This document shows, in pieces, positions 43,400-53,638 of a DNA stretch of 64,000 nucleotides. The notes beneath the pieces were generated by a model that saw only the letters and a program-made list of their open reading frames with translations, was not told where the DNA came from and made no database searches. Source of the DNA: Paludibacteraceae bacterium (GTDB lineage Bacteria; Bacteroidota; Bacteroidia; Bacteroidales; Paludibacteraceae); NCBI GenBank assembly GCA_028694215.1, contig JAQUTW010000005.1, positions 1 to 64,000 of the forward strand, in the 5' to 3' direction. A program made the translations under genes and the position numbers. How positions within the stretch are numbered: position 1 is the stretch's first letter; every line of letters begins with the position of its first letter.

Positions 43400-44770
43400 A
43401 TGGATACTAAACAAAGACATAGTATTTTACAAAGCATTTATTCGTTTCTTGCCAGATTAATTAATATTCATGACGACAGTGATGCTCAAGCCACGATAAA
43501 TAATATTGAGAAGAGTACGGAATTTCGCGGTGATAATGTGTGGATTTTGTTTTGTGCCATCATTATCGCGTCTGTCGGATTAAATGTCAATTCTACGGCA
43601 GTTATTATTGGTGCGATGCTTATTTCACCGGTTATGGGACCAATTATGGGTGTAGGTCTGTCTATTGGAATTAGTGATAATGATTTGTTATTCAAGTCGT
43701 TAAAGAATTTGTTAATTATGGTGGGCATCAGTTTGGTAGCTTCGAGTATTTATTTTCTTCTTACACCACTCAACGATGCACAGTCGGAACTATTAGCTCG
43801 TACACGACCAACAATTTATGATGTGTTTATTGCATTTTTTGGTGGTGCTGCCGGAATTATTGCTTCTTCGAGAAAACAGGAAAAAATGACGGTTGTGTCA
43901 GGCGTTGCTATTGCCACAGCACTTATGCCACCATTGTGTACTGCGGGATATGGAATTGGAACAGGTCAGCTACTCTATTTTTTAGGTGCTATTTATCTGT
44001 TTTTCATCAACTCGTTTTTTATTGCATTGGCAACGTTTCTGATGGTTCGTTACCTGCATTTTCCACCAAAAGCCTTTTTGGATCCGGTAAAAGCAAAAAA
44101 AGTGCGCCGCAGTTTGTTGATTTTTTCCATTATTGTTATTGTCCCAAGCGTATTTACGGCAGTAGATGTGTTGCGTGAAACGTCTTTTAATTCGCAGGCA
44201 ATTAAATATATTACCGATATTGATAAAAGTGATATGTTTAAAGATGTACAAATTATTAATAGTAAGCGCACGTATACAACTAAAAAACAGACCATTGCAC
44301 TTACCTTTGTCGGTAAATCTCTGACAGATGATCAGATGGCAAGTTTGAAGAAGAAGTTAGGCGAATATGGATTAGAAAAAGCAAATTTGGAAATTCGTCA
44401 AACCAGCGGGAATATTGATATCAATACACAAGCTGCCATGTTGCAAACCTTTATTGATAAAAAAGAGTTACAACTGCAACAAAAAGATTCCCTTATTCAG
44501 TGTATGGAAGAAAAATTGCAGGTAGAACAAGAAAAGAAATTAGTTACTTCTGAGCAATTAGCTGTTGAAGTTGTGGCATTATTTCCTCATATTCAGACTT
44601 TCTCAATTGGCGAAAGTGAAGAAATAAACATAAATTCGCAGAAGAAAGATACCGTTTCCACTGTTAATATAAAATGGGGAAAGACTCCGACCAAACAAGA
44701 AAATGAACAATTGCATAAGTGGCTTAAAGCTCGTTTAAATACGAAGAAACTTCATATCATAAATGACTAA
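43400..44770 (+). CDS. DUF389 (TIGR00341) family membrane protein
   Basis: 456 residues. The first half has about six hydrophobic helices with the family pattern NVWILFCAIIIASVGLNVNS and GAMLISPVMGPIMGVGLSIG, and FIAFFGGAAGIIASSRKQEK. The second half is a soluble alpha/beta region and a coiled coil (QLQQKDSLIQCMEEKLQVEQ). Function is unknown; it may be a transporter. A TATATTTG -7 box is at 43372-43379. It overlaps the next gene's first ATG. Confidence 0.88.
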   Translation: MDTKQRHSILQSIYSFLARLINIHDDSDAQATINNIEKSTEFRGDNVWILFCAIIIASVGLNVNSTAVIIGAMLISPVMGPIMGVGLSIGISDNDLLFKSLKNLLIMVGISLVASSIYFLLTPLNDAQSELLARTRPTIYDVFIAFFGGAAGIIASSRKQEKMTVVSGVAIATALMPPLCTAGYGIGTGQLLYFLGAIYLFFINSFFIALATFLMVRYLHFPPKAFLDPVKAKKVRRSLLIFSIIVIVPSVFTAVDVLRETSFNSQAIKYITDIDKSDMFKDVQIINSKRTYTTKKQTIALTFVGKSLTDDQMASLKKKLGEYGLEKANLEIRQTSGNIDINTQAAMLQTFIDKKELQLQQKDSLIQCMEEKLQVEQEKKLVTSEQLAVEVVALFPHIQTFSIGESEEININSQKKDTVSTVNIKWGKTPTKQENEQLHKWLKARLNTKKLHIIND

Positions 44771-44771
44771 A

Positions 44772-45281
44772 ATGAAAAAATATCTTTTGTTTTTAGGTGT
44801 GGTTTGTGTACTATTGGGTTGCACAAAAAATAATCCGGAAGAGCCTCAAAAACCTGTGGAACAGACTTTTTCAGGAGATTATAATACAACTACTACAGGA
44901 AAAATATTTCTGGAAGATTCGGTAGCCTCGCCTTTGACTCCGGATTCCATATCAATTCCGGGATTTGCACAAAATATGGTTATAGAACGTGCTACAGACA
45001 CTACTGTTACCATTACTTTTCAAGATACGGTTCAAGAACCTTTTTCAGCCGTCATAATTAAAGATACCATTTATTATAATGCTCCTCTTGCAATGAAAAT
45101 GTCAGGAATGACCATGACGGGTACACGTATTGGGATAGGAACGCTTGAAAGCAACACAATATTAACAATGGAAGAGACGGTAAAAGGAACATTCTTTGGA
45201 ACAATTGTGTATTCTGGATTTCCGATTGTTCTCAAAGGGAACTTTCATGGAACACTAAAATACGTTGGTACAAAGCAATAG
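44772..45281 (+). CDS. Putative lipoprotein, unknown function
   Basis: 169 residues from ATG 44772; an ATG at 44763 overlapping the upstream stop adds three residues. MKKYLLFLGVVCVLLGC is a lipoprotein signal with Cys17. The mature protein is beta-rich with repeated strands and Thr/Ser (FSGDYNTTTTGKIFLEDS, GTRIGIGTLESNTILTMEET). I know no family name; similar calycin-like lipoproteins are common in the order. It is probably cotranscribed with the DUF389 gene. Confidence 0.7.
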   Translation: MKKYLLFLGVVCVLLGCTKNNPEEPQKPVEQTFSGDYNTTTTGKIFLEDSVASPLTPDSISIPGFAQNMVIERATDTTVTITFQDTVQEPFSAVIIKDTIYYNAPLAMKMSGMTMTGTRIGIGTLESNTILTMEETVKGTFFGTIVYSGFPIVLKGNFHGTLKYVGTKQ

Positions 45282-45301
45282 TGTTGAAGCGATATAACTA
45301 A

Positions 45302-45343
45302 AACGAAAAAAATCGATAATTTTATCGATTTTTTTTCGTTTAT
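45302..45343. terminator. Bidirectional terminator between lipoprotein and dnaJ
   Basis: AAACGAAAAAAATCGATAA pairs with TTATCGATTTTTTTTCGTTT over about 19 bases, serving both convergent units. Confidence 0.9.
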
Positions 45344-45346
45344 TTT

Positions 45347-46516
45347 TTAGTCAAACATTTGTTTGAAACGACTGAAAAAGTTTCGTGTATCAGATGACGA
45401 AGGTTGGAAATTAGGTGAATCTTCCAGTTTTTCAATTATTTTTTTCTCTTCTGAAGAAATATTACTTGGTATATAAACACCAATATTTACCAATAGGTCG
45501 CCTGTTCCATATCGATTGACATCGGGCAACCCTTTGTTACGCAAACGTAAAACTTTTCCAGGCTGTGTACCTTTTTCTACTTTTACTTTTACACGACCAT
45601 CTACGGTAGGAATTTCGACGGTACCACCAAGTATTGCAATAGGTAAGGGTAGCAGCAGGTTATAAATTAAATCATTGCCATCGCGTATTAGTTCAGGGTG
45701 CTTTTCTTCTTGAATGACAATAAGCAAGTCGCCATTTACGCCGCCATTACGCGCGGCATTACCTTTTCCCTGCATAGATAATTGCATACCTTCTGCAACG
45801 CCTGCCGGAATATGAATTGATATAATTTCATCTGCTTTGACGACACCTGCGCCACCACAATATGGACATTTATCGGTAATAACAAAACCTTCACCTCCAC
45901 ATGTCGGGCATGGAGACTGGGTTTGCATGTGTCCTAAGATAGTACGCTGAACTTGAGTTATATAGCCTGTCCCGTTACATGTTGAACATGTTTTTCGACT
46001 ATGGCTATCTTTGGCTCCTGTCCCGTCACAATGAGAGCAGGTTACCATTTTTTGTATTTTGATTTTTTTATCAACTCCGGTAGCTATTTCTTGCAGTGTC
46101 AGTGTTACTTTAACTCTTAAATCGCTACCTCGGCGTGTGTGGTGTGCACCACTGCGTGATCCACCGCCAAATCCGCCGAACCCGCCAAAACTACTAAATC
46201 CGCCAAAACGTCCGCCAAATATATCTCCAAAATGTTCGAAGATATCATCCATAGACATTCCGCCACCACCAAAACCACCTCCTGCTGTACCATTAACGCC
46301 GGCGTGTCCAAATTGGTCGTAGCGTTGACGTTTTTGTGGGTCACTCAACACTTCATACGCTTCCGCAGCTTCTTTGAACTTTTCTTCGGCCACTTTGTCC
46401 CCTGGATTTTTATCCGGATGAAATTCGATGGCTTTTTTTCGGTACGCTTTTTTTATTTCATCAGCAGACGCTTCTTTCGATACGCCTAATACTTCATAAT
46501 AATCTCGTTTTTCCAT
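45347..46516 (-). CDS. dnaJ: Chaperone DnaJ
   Basis: 389 residues from [20 protein letters not shown] at 46516; an in-frame extension to 46597 overlaps grpE and is not used. The J domain has H33-P34-D35. A Gly/Phe-rich region (residues 75-130) follows. Four zinc repeats: [24 protein letters not shown] and CPYCGGAG. It delivers unfolded proteins to DnaK and stimulates its ATPase. It lies 11 bases after grpE; dnaK is not in the window. Confidence 0.97.
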   Translation of the reverse strand: MEKRDYYEVLGVSKEASADEIKKAYRKKAIEFHPDKNPGDKVAEEKFKEAAEAYEVLSDPQKRQRYDQFGHAGVNGTAGGGFGGGGMSMDDIFEHFGDIFGGRFGGFSSFGGFGGFGGGSRSGAHHTRRGSDLRVKVTLTLQEIATGVDKKIKIQKMVTCSHCDGTGAKDSHSRKTCSTCNGTGYITQVQRTILGHMQTQSPCPTCGGEGFVITDKCPYCGGAGVVKADEIISIHIPAGVAEGMQLSMQGKGNAARNGGVNGDLLIVIQEEKHPELIRDGNDLIYNLLLPLPIAILGGTVEIPTVDGRVKVKVEKGTQPGKVLRLRNKGLPDVNRYGTGDLLVNIGVYIPSNISSEEKKIIEKLEDSPNFQPSSSDTRNFFSRFKQMFD

Positions 46517-46527
46517 TGTTTTATGTT

Positions 46528-47112
46528 TTATTTCCCAACAACTACTTTCGGGAAACGAATTACCTTGTCGTGCAATTGATAACCTTTTTGAATGCAATCA
46601 AGAATTTTTCCTTTTTGTTCTTCCGTAGCAGCAGGAATGGTTGTGACTGCTTCATGTAAATTTACATCAAACGGTTGATTCTCGGTTTCTACCATGGTAA
46701 CATCATTTTGTTTCAAGAATGTAAGCATTTGAGAATAAATTAAATCTACACCAGCTTTTAAAGCAGCGACGTCTTCCGCATTGTCCATTGCTTTCAAGCT
46801 ACGTTCAAAATTATCAATGATTGGCAATATATCCACTAAAATACGTTCCGAAGAAGTTTTTATCCATTCTGTTTTTTCCTTCATCATGCGTTTTCGATAG
46901 TTGTCAAATTCTGCCATCAGCCGCAGATATTTATCGTTTAACTCATTATACTTTGCTTCAAAATCTGTTTTGGTTTGTTCCGGTTCTCCTTTTGTGGCTT
47001 GATTAGAAGTAGTGTCGGATGATTCTTTTTGAGATGTGGCTTCGTTGTTTACAGGGTCTTGCTGAGTTTCAACTGAATCTTCTTTTGGGTTTTTCTTCTT
47101 GGATTCTTTCAT
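46528..47112 (-). CDS. grpE: Nucleotide exchange factor GrpE
   Basis: 194 residues. Residues 1-60 are a low-complexity charged region. The long dimeric helix ([20 protein letters not shown]) and the beta domain with [18 protein letters not shown] at the end are typical. It releases ADP from DnaK. It is the first gene of the grpE-dnaJ operon. Confidence 0.95.
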   Translation of the reverse strand: MKESKKKNPKEDSVETQQDPVNNEATSQKESSDTTSNQATKGEPEQTKTDFEAKYNELNDKYLRLMAEFDNYRKRMMKEKTEWIKTSSERILVDILPIIDNFERSLKAMDNAEDVAALKAGVDLIYSQMLTFLKQNDVTMVETENQPFDVNLHEAVTTIPAATEEQKGKILDCIQKGYQLHDKVIRFPKVVVGK

Positions 47113-47255
47113 GATTTCTATTTTTATTGTTTTTTTTTGTCAGTTGCAACTTAACAAAAAGTTTGCCAGCTAATACATTATGCCACATTAACCATATTTT
47201 TGTGGTTTGTCTGCATTTTTGTCAGTACTTTTTATTCGTAAGGTACAAAAACGCG

Positions 47256-47263
47256 CAAAGTTA
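47256..47263 (-). promoter_or_regulatory. -7 box of grpE-dnaJ promoter
   Basis: CAAAGTTA reads TAACTTTG on the minus strand, about 144 bases before the grpE start. No heat-shock element is recognised. Confidence 0.6.
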
Positions 47264-47347
47264 CATATTTTATTCAATTTTATATTCTCCACTTCTAAAT
47301 ATCAAGAATATTTTGTAAGTTTGTCGTTATTTTGAAAATGACATTTT

Positions 47348-47800
47348 GTGGCGGCATCTAAAATATATATTAAAAATAAGCGTGCTTCGTTTGATTACGA
47401 ATTTTTAGAACGTTTTGTAGCAGGAATAGCCCTGTATGGAACTGAAATAAAATCAATTAGAGAGAGTAAAGTGAGCTTGTCCGATACGTATTGTGCTTTT
47501 GCCGATAATGAACTTTGGGTGTACAATATGCACATTGCTCTTTATCGTTTAGGTACATTTTACAATCATGAAGTGATGCGCGTTCGGAAACTTTTGCTTA
47601 CTAAACGTGAATTACGCAAGTTGCAGCGGGCTGTTAAGGAAAGTGGTCTTACTATTGTGCCAACATCTCTTTTTATCAACGATAAAGGTTTGGCAAAAAT
47701 GGAAATTGCTTTGGCGCGTGGCAAAAAAACTTATGATAAACGCCAAACGCTCAAAGAGAACGATGATAAACGTGAAATGGCAAAAGCTTTCAAACGATAA
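47348..47800 (+). CDS. smpB: SsrA-binding protein SmpB
   Basis: 150 residues. It binds tmRNA and directs trans-translation on stalled ribosomes. The product starts at GTG 47348 ([20 protein letters not shown]); no in-frame ATG is available. Signature [20 protein letters not shown], and the C-terminal [20 protein letters not shown]. The tmRNA gene is not in the window. A tRNA-Thr gene follows. Confidence 0.95.
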   Translation: MAASKIYIKNKRASFDYEFLERFVAGIALYGTEIKSIRESKVSLSDTYCAFADNELWVYNMHIALYRLGTFYNHEVMRVRKLLLTKRELRKLQRAVKESGLTIVPTSLFINDKGLAKMEIALARGKKTYDKRQTLKENDDKREMAKAFKR

Positions 47801-47865
47801 AATTTCGTTTTGAAACATTGTACACACAATTTTTATTATTATCTTTGCAGCCACATTTGAGCAAT

Positions 47866-47938
<73 letters not shown>

Positions 47939-48042
47939 CAAATGCCTTTCATAGGCAATTTAAGCAAAATTGGCTGAAAAAATCGTGTCGTTTGTTAGTT
48001 GTATTTCAGTAACTCGAAAGGCGATACATTTTTGTGTATATA

Positions 48043-48074
48043 TTTTGTTAATTGACAAATAATATATATCTTTG
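48043..48074 (+). promoter_or_regulatory. metK: Promoter of metK
   Basis: TTTTG (48043-48047), 19 bases, then TATCTTTG (48067-48074): a canonical promoter. Transcription would begin near 48080, just before the structured leader. Confidence 0.75.
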
Positions 48075-48077
48075 CCG

Positions 48078-48180
48078 TCCAAAAATGTGGAGAGATTTGA
48101 TAGCTTGCAACCACTAAAAAAAATGCTAAAATAGTTCCGACTACTGCACTTTTTTTCGCTTACGCGAGTTTCTCTCCCAA
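48078..48180 (+). promoter_or_regulatory. Candidate SAM-I-like riboswitch leader of metK
   Basis: A 140-base leader precedes metK. GTGGAGAGATTTGATAGC followed by TTGCAACCAC (48105-48114), then TGCTAAA (48124-48130) and TTCC (48135-48138), follows the order of the SAM-I core: a GGAGRGA strand, GCAACC, then GGUGCUAA and UUCC. GTGG (48087-48090) can pair with CCAC (48111-48114). GGAGAGA (48089-48095) can instead pair with TCTCTCC (48171-48177), a possible on/off switch. The P1 helix and the P3 arm are short or missing compared with the consensus. SAM control of the SAM synthetase gene makes sense. Confidence 0.5.
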
Positions 48181-48219
48181 ACTAATATTTAAGATTGTTT
48201 TATTTTTAAATTTATTATT

Positions 48220-49506
48220 ATGGGATATTTGTTTTCATCAGAATCAGTGTCAGAAGGGCATCCTGACAAAGTTGCCGACCAAATATCGGATGCTATTTTA
48301 GATAAATTTCTTGCATTCGATTCGAAGTCGCACGTTGCATGCGAAACGTTTGTTACCACCGGACAAGTTGTGCTTGGTGGCGAAGTTACATCTGAGGCTT
48401 ATATTGATTTACAGGGTGTGGCACGCGAAACCATTAAAAAAATCGGTTATACAAAGAGTGAGTATAAATTTGAAGCAGAAAGCTGTGGCGTTCTGTCTGC
48501 TATTCATGAGCAATCCGAAGATATTAGTCGTGGTGTAACGCATTCCGATCCATTGGAACAAGGTGCCGGCGACCAGGGAATGATGTTTGGTTATGCGACT
48601 AATGAAACGTCTAATTATATGCCGCTGACACTCGATTTGGCACATCAATTGTTGATTGAATTGGGGAATATACGTAAGCAGACAACTCTAATGCCTTATC
48701 TGCGTCCGGATGCTAAAAGTCAGGTAACAGTGGAATATGGAGATGATAACCAACCTCGTCGTATTCATACGATTGTTGTCTCCACTCAACATGATGAATT
48801 CGTTTTGCCAACTAATACAAAGTCACAAATTGAGGCAGACCGTGAAATGCAGAAAAAAATACAAAAAGATGTACGTGAAATTCTTATTCCGCGTGTGTTT
48901 GACAAACATCCGGAATACAAGCAATATCTTAACGGTGATTATGAGTTGTTGGTAAATCCTACGGGAAAGTTTGTTATAGGCGGACCTCATGGCGATACCG
49001 GTTTGACCGGTCGTAAGATTATTGTTGATACTTATGGTGGTAAAGGAGCACATGGTGGCGGAGCATTTTCAGGGAAAGATCCATCGAAGGTGGATCGTTC
49101 TGCGGCTTATGCTGCACGTCATATTGCCAAAAATCTTGTGGCAGCAGGTGTTGCCAATGAAGTTTTGGTGCAAGTATCGTATGCGATAGGGGTGGCAAAA
49201 CCACTCAATGTGTATGTGAATACATATAATACGGCACATGTCAAATGCAGCGATGGTGAAATTGCACAAAAAATATCGGAATTATTTGATTTACGTCCGG
49301 GAGCTATAGAACGTGATTTGAAACTGCGTAATCCTATTTATTCTGAAACATCGGCTTATGGTCATTTTGGAAGAAAAAATGAAGTCGTTAGCAAACATTT
49401 TATGTCGCGTTACAATGACCCGTGTGAAAAAGTCCTTGAGGTGGAATTGTTTACTTGGGAAAAACTTGATTTTGTAGATAAAATCAAAAACGCATTTGGT
49501 TTATAA
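48220..49506 (+). CDS. metK: S-adenosylmethionine synthetase
   Basis: 428 residues. It makes SAM from ATP and methionine. [20 protein letters not shown] holds the ATP-binding histidine-aspartate, [16 protein letters not shown] the methionine loop, and [19 protein letters not shown] the phosphate-binding and catalytic C-terminal motif. Its length with two insertions is that of the Bacteroidetes subgroup. It is a single-gene unit behind a structured leader. Confidence 0.97.
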   Translation: MGYLFSSESVSEGHPDKVADQISDAILDKFLAFDSKSHVACETFVTTGQVVLGGEVTSEAYIDLQGVARETIKKIGYTKSEYKFEAESCGVLSAIHEQSEDISRGVTHSDPLEQGAGDQGMMFGYATNETSNYMPLTLDLAHQLLIELGNIRKQTTLMPYLRPDAKSQVTVEYGDDNQPRRIHTIVVSTQHDEFVLPTNTKSQIEADREMQKKIQKDVREILIPRVFDKHPEYKQYLNGDYELLVNPTGKFVIGGPHGDTGLTGRKIIVDTYGGKGAHGGGAFSGKDPSKVDRSAAYAARHIAKNLVAAGVANEVLVQVSYAIGVAKPLNVYVNTYNTAHVKCSDGEIAQKISELFDLRPGAIERDLKLRNPIYSETSAYGHFGRKNEVVSKHFMSRYNDPCEKVLEVELFTWEKLDFVDKIKNAFGL

Positions 49507-49523
49507 AAAAAAGCGTATATTTG
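49495..49523 (+). promoter_or_regulatory. Possible promoter of the glycan locus
   Basis: TTTG (49495-49498), 17 bases, then TATATTTG (49516-49523), 74 bases before the kelch gene. It overlaps the end of metK. Confidence 0.5.
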
Positions 49524-49562
49524 AACTGCCTTCCGAAAAACAAATTTGGGAGGCAGTTTCTT
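49523..49562 (+). terminator. Hairpin after metK
   Basis: AACTGCCTTCC and GGGAGGCAGTT (11 pairs, one wobble) followed by TTTCTTCT. It can end metK; if the TATATTTG promoter is used it would be a leader hairpin. Confidence 0.65.
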
Positions 49563-49596
49563 CTGTTAAAAATATAGAGAAAATTGTTTTTGTTGT

Positions 49597-50574
49597 ATGT
49601 TTTCAGCACGCTTAAAAATATGTATAATACTATGTATCTGTCTGTTTTGTGGATGCAGCAAACTTAAAGAACCGGAAGCTCCTATTCAATTTTCGGAATT
49701 AGCATCGTTACCTGTTGGAAGGGCGTCTGCATCAGCGTTTGTTGTGGAAGGGAAAGCGTATGTTTTGTATGGAAGAGGTGCAGATGGAGTCGTGTTAAAT
49801 GATATGTGGCAGTATGATGTGAAACACAATACATGGATACAATTAAACGATGTGCCTTTTAAAGGAAGAGTGAAGGCGATAGCGCAGGTTGTGGATAATG
49901 TTGCGTATGTTGGATTAGGATATATAGGAGAAGTTTATAGAGATTCTTGTTATTTACGTGATTTTTGGAAATATACACCTGCTACAAATATGTGGACACG
50001 TTGTGCCGATTTTCCTTCTCATAGCAGCGATGCAGCAGTGTCTTTTTCTGTAAATAAAAATATATATGTTGCGTTTGGCTTTTTTGATGGTTTTACAACA
50101 GAAGTTTATAAATACAATACTGATGTAAATGTATGGATACAGTGTGATGAAGCCAAAATACCTGCACGAGGAGGAGCTGTGGGATGTTCTGATGGGTTTG
50201 AATGTTTTGCGGGAACCGGATATAATACAACAAGTTTAAATGATTGGTGGCGATATTTACCACAATCTGATAAATGGCAACGGTTGGCTGATATTCCAGG
50301 AAAAGGACGTGAATTTGCTTCGGCAATAGCTGTCGGTCAACGTATATATTTGTTAGGAGGACGTCATTTTGGAGGGACATTAACTACCGGTTTTTTGTTT
50401 GATGATTTGTTGGAATATGATGTAAGTGAAGATAGGTGGTTGTTACTCGGACATTTGCCGAATGGCGGGCGTGAAAATATGATAACTTTTTCTGTCGACG
50501 GGAAAGGCTATTTTGGATTGGGTGAAGATAAAGATGGGAAAATCTTTAAAGATTTGTATCGTTGGGACGATTAA
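49597..50574 (+). CDS. Kelch-repeat lipoprotein
   Basis: 325 residues. The N-terminus ICIILCICLFCGC is a lipoprotein signal. Five to six kelch motifs follow, each with paired Gly and Tyr...Trp spacing: AYVLYGRGADGVVLNDMWQY, YVGLGYIGEVYRDSCYLRDF and IYLLGGRHFGGTLTTG. They form a beta propeller, probably for protein or glycan binding. It is the first gene of the glycan locus. The Wzi-like gene begins inside its 3' end. Confidence 0.85.
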   Translation: MFSARLKICIILCICLFCGCSKLKEPEAPIQFSELASLPVGRASASAFVVEGKAYVLYGRGADGVVLNDMWQYDVKHNTWIQLNDVPFKGRVKAIAQVVDNVAYVGLGYIGEVYRDSCYLRDFWKYTPATNMWTRCADFPSHSSDAAVSFSVNKNIYVAFGFFDGFTTEVYKYNTDVNVWIQCDEAKIPARGGAVGCSDGFECFAGTGYNTTSLNDWWRYLPQSDKWQRLADIPGKGREFASAIAVGQRIYLLGGRHFGGTLTTGFLFDDLLEYDVSEDRWLLLGHLPNGGRENMITFSVDGKGYFGLGEDKDGKIFKDLYRWDD

Positions 50575-52010
50575 ACAAAATATTGCTTACAGGACTGTTT
50601 TGCTTGTGTACATTTTCGGCATTAGCGTGGAAACCATGGCCATTACCAATGGATTCTGCCGATTTATGTCAAGATACGATTCAGTATGGAGGTAAAATAG
50701 AGGCGGTGGCAGCATCCGGTAATTATGCGCCGTTTTGGTTTCAGAGTAATCACTTCGGAAGTATTTCTGCGCAACCTTATAGCGGAAATTTGAGTTTGTA
50801 TGTGGGTAAAGAATTAACACGACCTAATCGTTGGTACGACTATAGTTTTGGTGTAGAAGCCATAGGGCAGGTTGATACGAGACAAATTTCGGCTTTTCTG
50901 CAACGTTTTTACGCTCATGTACGTCTTTATGTAATAGATGTGACGGTTGGTATAAAACCACAAATATACGGCAATCAGGACGAAGAACTTTCAAGCGGAG
51001 GCTTACTGTTTTCTCAAAATTCTCGTTCCATGCCACGTATTACCATTGGCATTGACAATTATACGCCATTTCCTTTTACTTTTGGATATTTGGAAGTAAA
51101 AGGCGGTATTACCCATGGATGGTTTACTGATAATGTGTATGTTGACCATGCGTTTTTGCATCATAAATTTGTGGGTGCACGCATAGGTGGAAAGTTGCCG
51201 GTAAATATCAGTTATGAATTTCATCATGCGGCACAATGGGGAGGGAATTCTCCTGTGTATGGGGAGTTGGGACAAGGTTGTTCTGATTTTTGGAATGTTT
51301 TTTTTGCACGTTCGGGTGGTTCCATGTCCAATGATCGAATTAATGCTTACGGGAATCATATTGGTTCACAAAATTTAGGTATAGATGTAAAATGGAGAAA
51401 CTGGAAGATTTCTGCTTACTGGCAAAATATATTTGAAGACGGACCAATTGATATGATGTGGAAATCGATGAATTTGTCTGATGGGCTTTGGGGACTTTCG
51501 GTACATCAATCGCAATTTCCGTATGTGAATGGTTTGGTATATGAGTTTATAAATACAACGGATCAGTCTGGTCCGTTTCACGATAAAGACGGTTTGGTTT
51601 TTGGTGGTAATGACAGTTATTTTACAAATAGCATTTATCGAAATGGCTGGAACTATTTTTATCGGACTATTGGAACACCATTTATTACCTCGCCTGTGTA
51701 TAATACAGATGGGAGTATTGCCACATTGAATAATCGCGTAACAGCACATCATATTGGCATAAAAGGAGATGTTTTTGGTTATCGTTATAGAACCTTGGTT
51801 TCGTTTGTCAAGAATTATGGTCGTTATGGAGATAATGAGGCTGCTTTTACAACTAATACCGCGTTATTGTTGGAGGTAAGTAAACATTTTGAGAAGGCTT
51901 GGGGATTAGATTTTTCGCTTTCGTTTGGAGCCGATATCGGTAATCAGTTTGGTAACTCATTTGGCGCGATGTTTTCGATTACCAAACGTGGCATTATTTG
52001 GAAATACTGA
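50562..52010 (+). CDS. Wzi-like capsule assembly outer membrane protein
   Basis: About 482 residues. No ATG is available before the mature region: the only plausible starts are TTG 50562, overlapping the kelch stop, or TTG 50583. Either gives a signal peptide (ILLTGLFCLCTFSALAW). The next Met is residue 30, after the signal. The rest is a beta barrel with alternating aromatic strands (PFWFQSNHFGSISAQPYSGN, YSFGVEAIGQVDTRQISAFL) and ends in an aromatic residue (IIWKY). Family members attach capsular polysaccharide at the surface; here it may serve LPS or capsule. Confidence 0.85.
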   Translation: MGRLNKILLTGLFCLCTFSALAWKPWPLPMDSADLCQDTIQYGGKIEAVAASGNYAPFWFQSNHFGSISAQPYSGNLSLYVGKELTRPNRWYDYSFGVEAIGQVDTRQISAFLQRFYAHVRLYVIDVTVGIKPQIYGNQDEELSSGGLLFSQNSRSMPRITIGIDNYTPFPFTFGYLEVKGGITHGWFTDNVYVDHAFLHHKFVGARIGGKLPVNISYEFHHAAQWGGNSPVYGELGQGCSDFWNVFFARSGGSMSNDRINAYGNHIGSQNLGIDVKWRNWKISAYWQNIFEDGPIDMMWKSMNLSDGLWGLSVHQSQFPYVNGLVYEFINTTDQSGPFHDKDGLVFGGNDSYFTNSIYRNGWNYFYRTIGTPFITSPVYNTDGSIATLNNRVTAHHIGIKGDVFGYRYRTLVSFVKNYGRYGDNEAAFTTNTALLLEVSKHFEKAWGLDFSLSFGADIGNQFGNSFGAMFSITKRGIIWKY

Positions 52011-52036
52011 AAGAACTAACATTAAAAACTAAAAAT

Positions 52037-52642
52037 ATGACTTTCGTAGAATTGAGTAACAAAATTTTTAACGAATCGGTATTGGCTTATCATAAAACTG
52101 ACAATGTGGATGAACCAATACGTAATCCTTACGAAGTAAAAAGTATAGAATATTATCTTTATCTGAAAAACTGGATTGATGCTGTTCAATGGCATTTTGA
52201 AGATATAATCCGTGACCCGAATATCAATCCGGAAGAGGCATTGATTTTAAAACGTCGTATAGATAAATCTAATCAGGATCGTACCGACTTGGTGGAACTT
52301 ATTGATAGTTATTTTTGGGATAAATACCATAGCGTTATTGCTAAAAAAGATGCCGCCATTAATACTGAAAGTCCGGCATGGGCAATAGATCGTTTGTCTA
52401 TTTTGCACCTGAAAATTTATCACATGCAACAGGAGGTTAATCGTACTGATGTTGATGCAGCGCATAAAAATGCGTGTCAGACAAAATTGAATGTGCTTTT
52501 GGAACAGAAAACGGATTTGTCGACAGCTATCCAACAATTACTTGAAGCATATGCTTGTGGCGAAAAGCAGATGAAGGTTTATAAACAGATGAAAATGTAT
52601 AATGACCCTAATCTAAATCCTGTTTTATACGGGCAAAAATAA
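52037..52642 (+). CDS. DUF4254 domain protein
   Basis: 201 residues from ATG 52037 (MTFVELSNKIFNESVLAYHK); an in-frame ATG at 51998 starts inside the Wzi-like gene and is not used. It is a helical cytoplasmic protein with NPYEVKSIEYYLYLKNWIDA and INTESPAWAIDRLSILHLKI. DUF4254 is found beside GT9 glycosyltransferases in Bacteroidetes LPS loci, as here. Molecular role is unknown; a partner of the glycosyltransferase is a reasonable guess. Confidence 0.85.
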   Translation: MTFVELSNKIFNESVLAYHKTDNVDEPIRNPYEVKSIEYYLYLKNWIDAVQWHFEDIIRDPNINPEEALILKRRIDKSNQDRTDLVELIDSYFWDKYHSVIAKKDAAINTESPAWAIDRLSILHLKIYHMQQEVNRTDVDAAHKNACQTKLNVLLEQKTDLSTAIQQLLEAYACGEKQMKVYKQMKMYNDPNLNPVLYGQK

Positions 52643-52648
52643 AATACT

Positions 52649-53638
52649 TTGGCACGACTTCTCATTATACGTTTTTCTGCTTTAGGCGATGTGGCAATGA
52701 CGATTCCCGTAATTGATTCGTTGGCACACCAATATCCGCATTTAGGCATAACCGTTTTGAGTAAAGCCATATATTCACCTTTGTTTGAACGTTTGCCGGA
52801 GAATGTTACATTTGTTGGTGCCGATTTTAAGAAGAAGCATATCGGTTGGCAAGGACTAAATCGTTTGTTAGCGGATACCAGATATAAGGAATGTGATTTT
52901 GTAGCCGATTTTCATGGCGTTTTACGGACTTTTTATTTAGATACTGTGTGCCGTTTTGCCGGGTGTAAAGTGGCGGTAATAAATAAAGGACGTAATGAAA
53001 AAAACAAACTTGTACACAGACACAAACGGTTGCAACCATTGAAATCTTCGTTTTTGCGTTATTCTGACGTGTTGGCACAATTGGGTTTTCCGGTAACCTT
53101 GGATTTTGTATCTTTATTCCCTTCAAAAATCAAAACAGATTTAATTAAGCGCATTGGAATTGCACCATTTGCAAAACATACGGGTAAAATATATCCGTTG
53201 CATTTGATGGAACAAGTAATAGATATTTTGTCGAAAAAGGAGAATGTAGAAGTATATTTGTTTGGCTCCGGCGAAGCAGAAAAAGCGATTATTGATGAAT
53301 GGTGTGATAAATATCCGCATTTGGCTTCGGTAGTTGGTAAATATAATTTCTCCGGCGAATTAGAATTAATGAATCGGTTAGATGTGATGCTTACAATGGA
53401 TTCTGCCAATATGCATTTGGCTTCGTTGGTAGCAACGCCGGTTGTATCAATTTGGGGTGCTACTCATCCCTTTGCCGGTTTTATGGGCTGGAATCAGACA
53501 GATGCAGTGCAGTTGGATTTGTCGTGTCGCCCATGTTCCGTTTTTGGAAATAAACCGTGCAGACGAGGCGATTATGCCTGTTTGAAGGATATCACGCCGG
53601 CAATGATTATTGAACATATTGAAGCTAAACTACAATGA
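52649..53638 (+). CDS. Glycosyltransferase family 9 (heptosyltransferase-like)
   Basis: 329 residues. TTG 52649 is the start, giving LLIIRFSALGDVAMTIPVID, the N-terminal GDV motif of the family. The C-terminal domain has MDSANMHLASLVATPVVSIW and GATHPFAGFMGW, the heptose-nucleotide binding block. It adds a heptose or related sugar to the inner core on the cytoplasmic side. It overlaps the kinase gene by ATGA. Confidence 0.92.
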   Translation: MARLLIIRFSALGDVAMTIPVIDSLAHQYPHLGITVLSKAIYSPLFERLPENVTFVGADFKKKHIGWQGLNRLLADTRYKECDFVADFHGVLRTFYLDTVCRFAGCKVAVINKGRNEKNKLVHRHKRLQPLKSSFLRYSDVLAQLGFPVTLDFVSLFPSKIKTDLIKRIGIAPFAKHTGKIYPLHLMEQVIDILSKKENVEVYLFGSGEAEKAIIDEWCDKYPHLASVVGKYNFSGELELMNRLDVMLTMDSANMHLASLVATPVVSIWGATHPFAGFMGWNQTDAVQLDLSCRPCSVFGNKPCRRGDYACLKDITPAMIIEHIEAKLQ

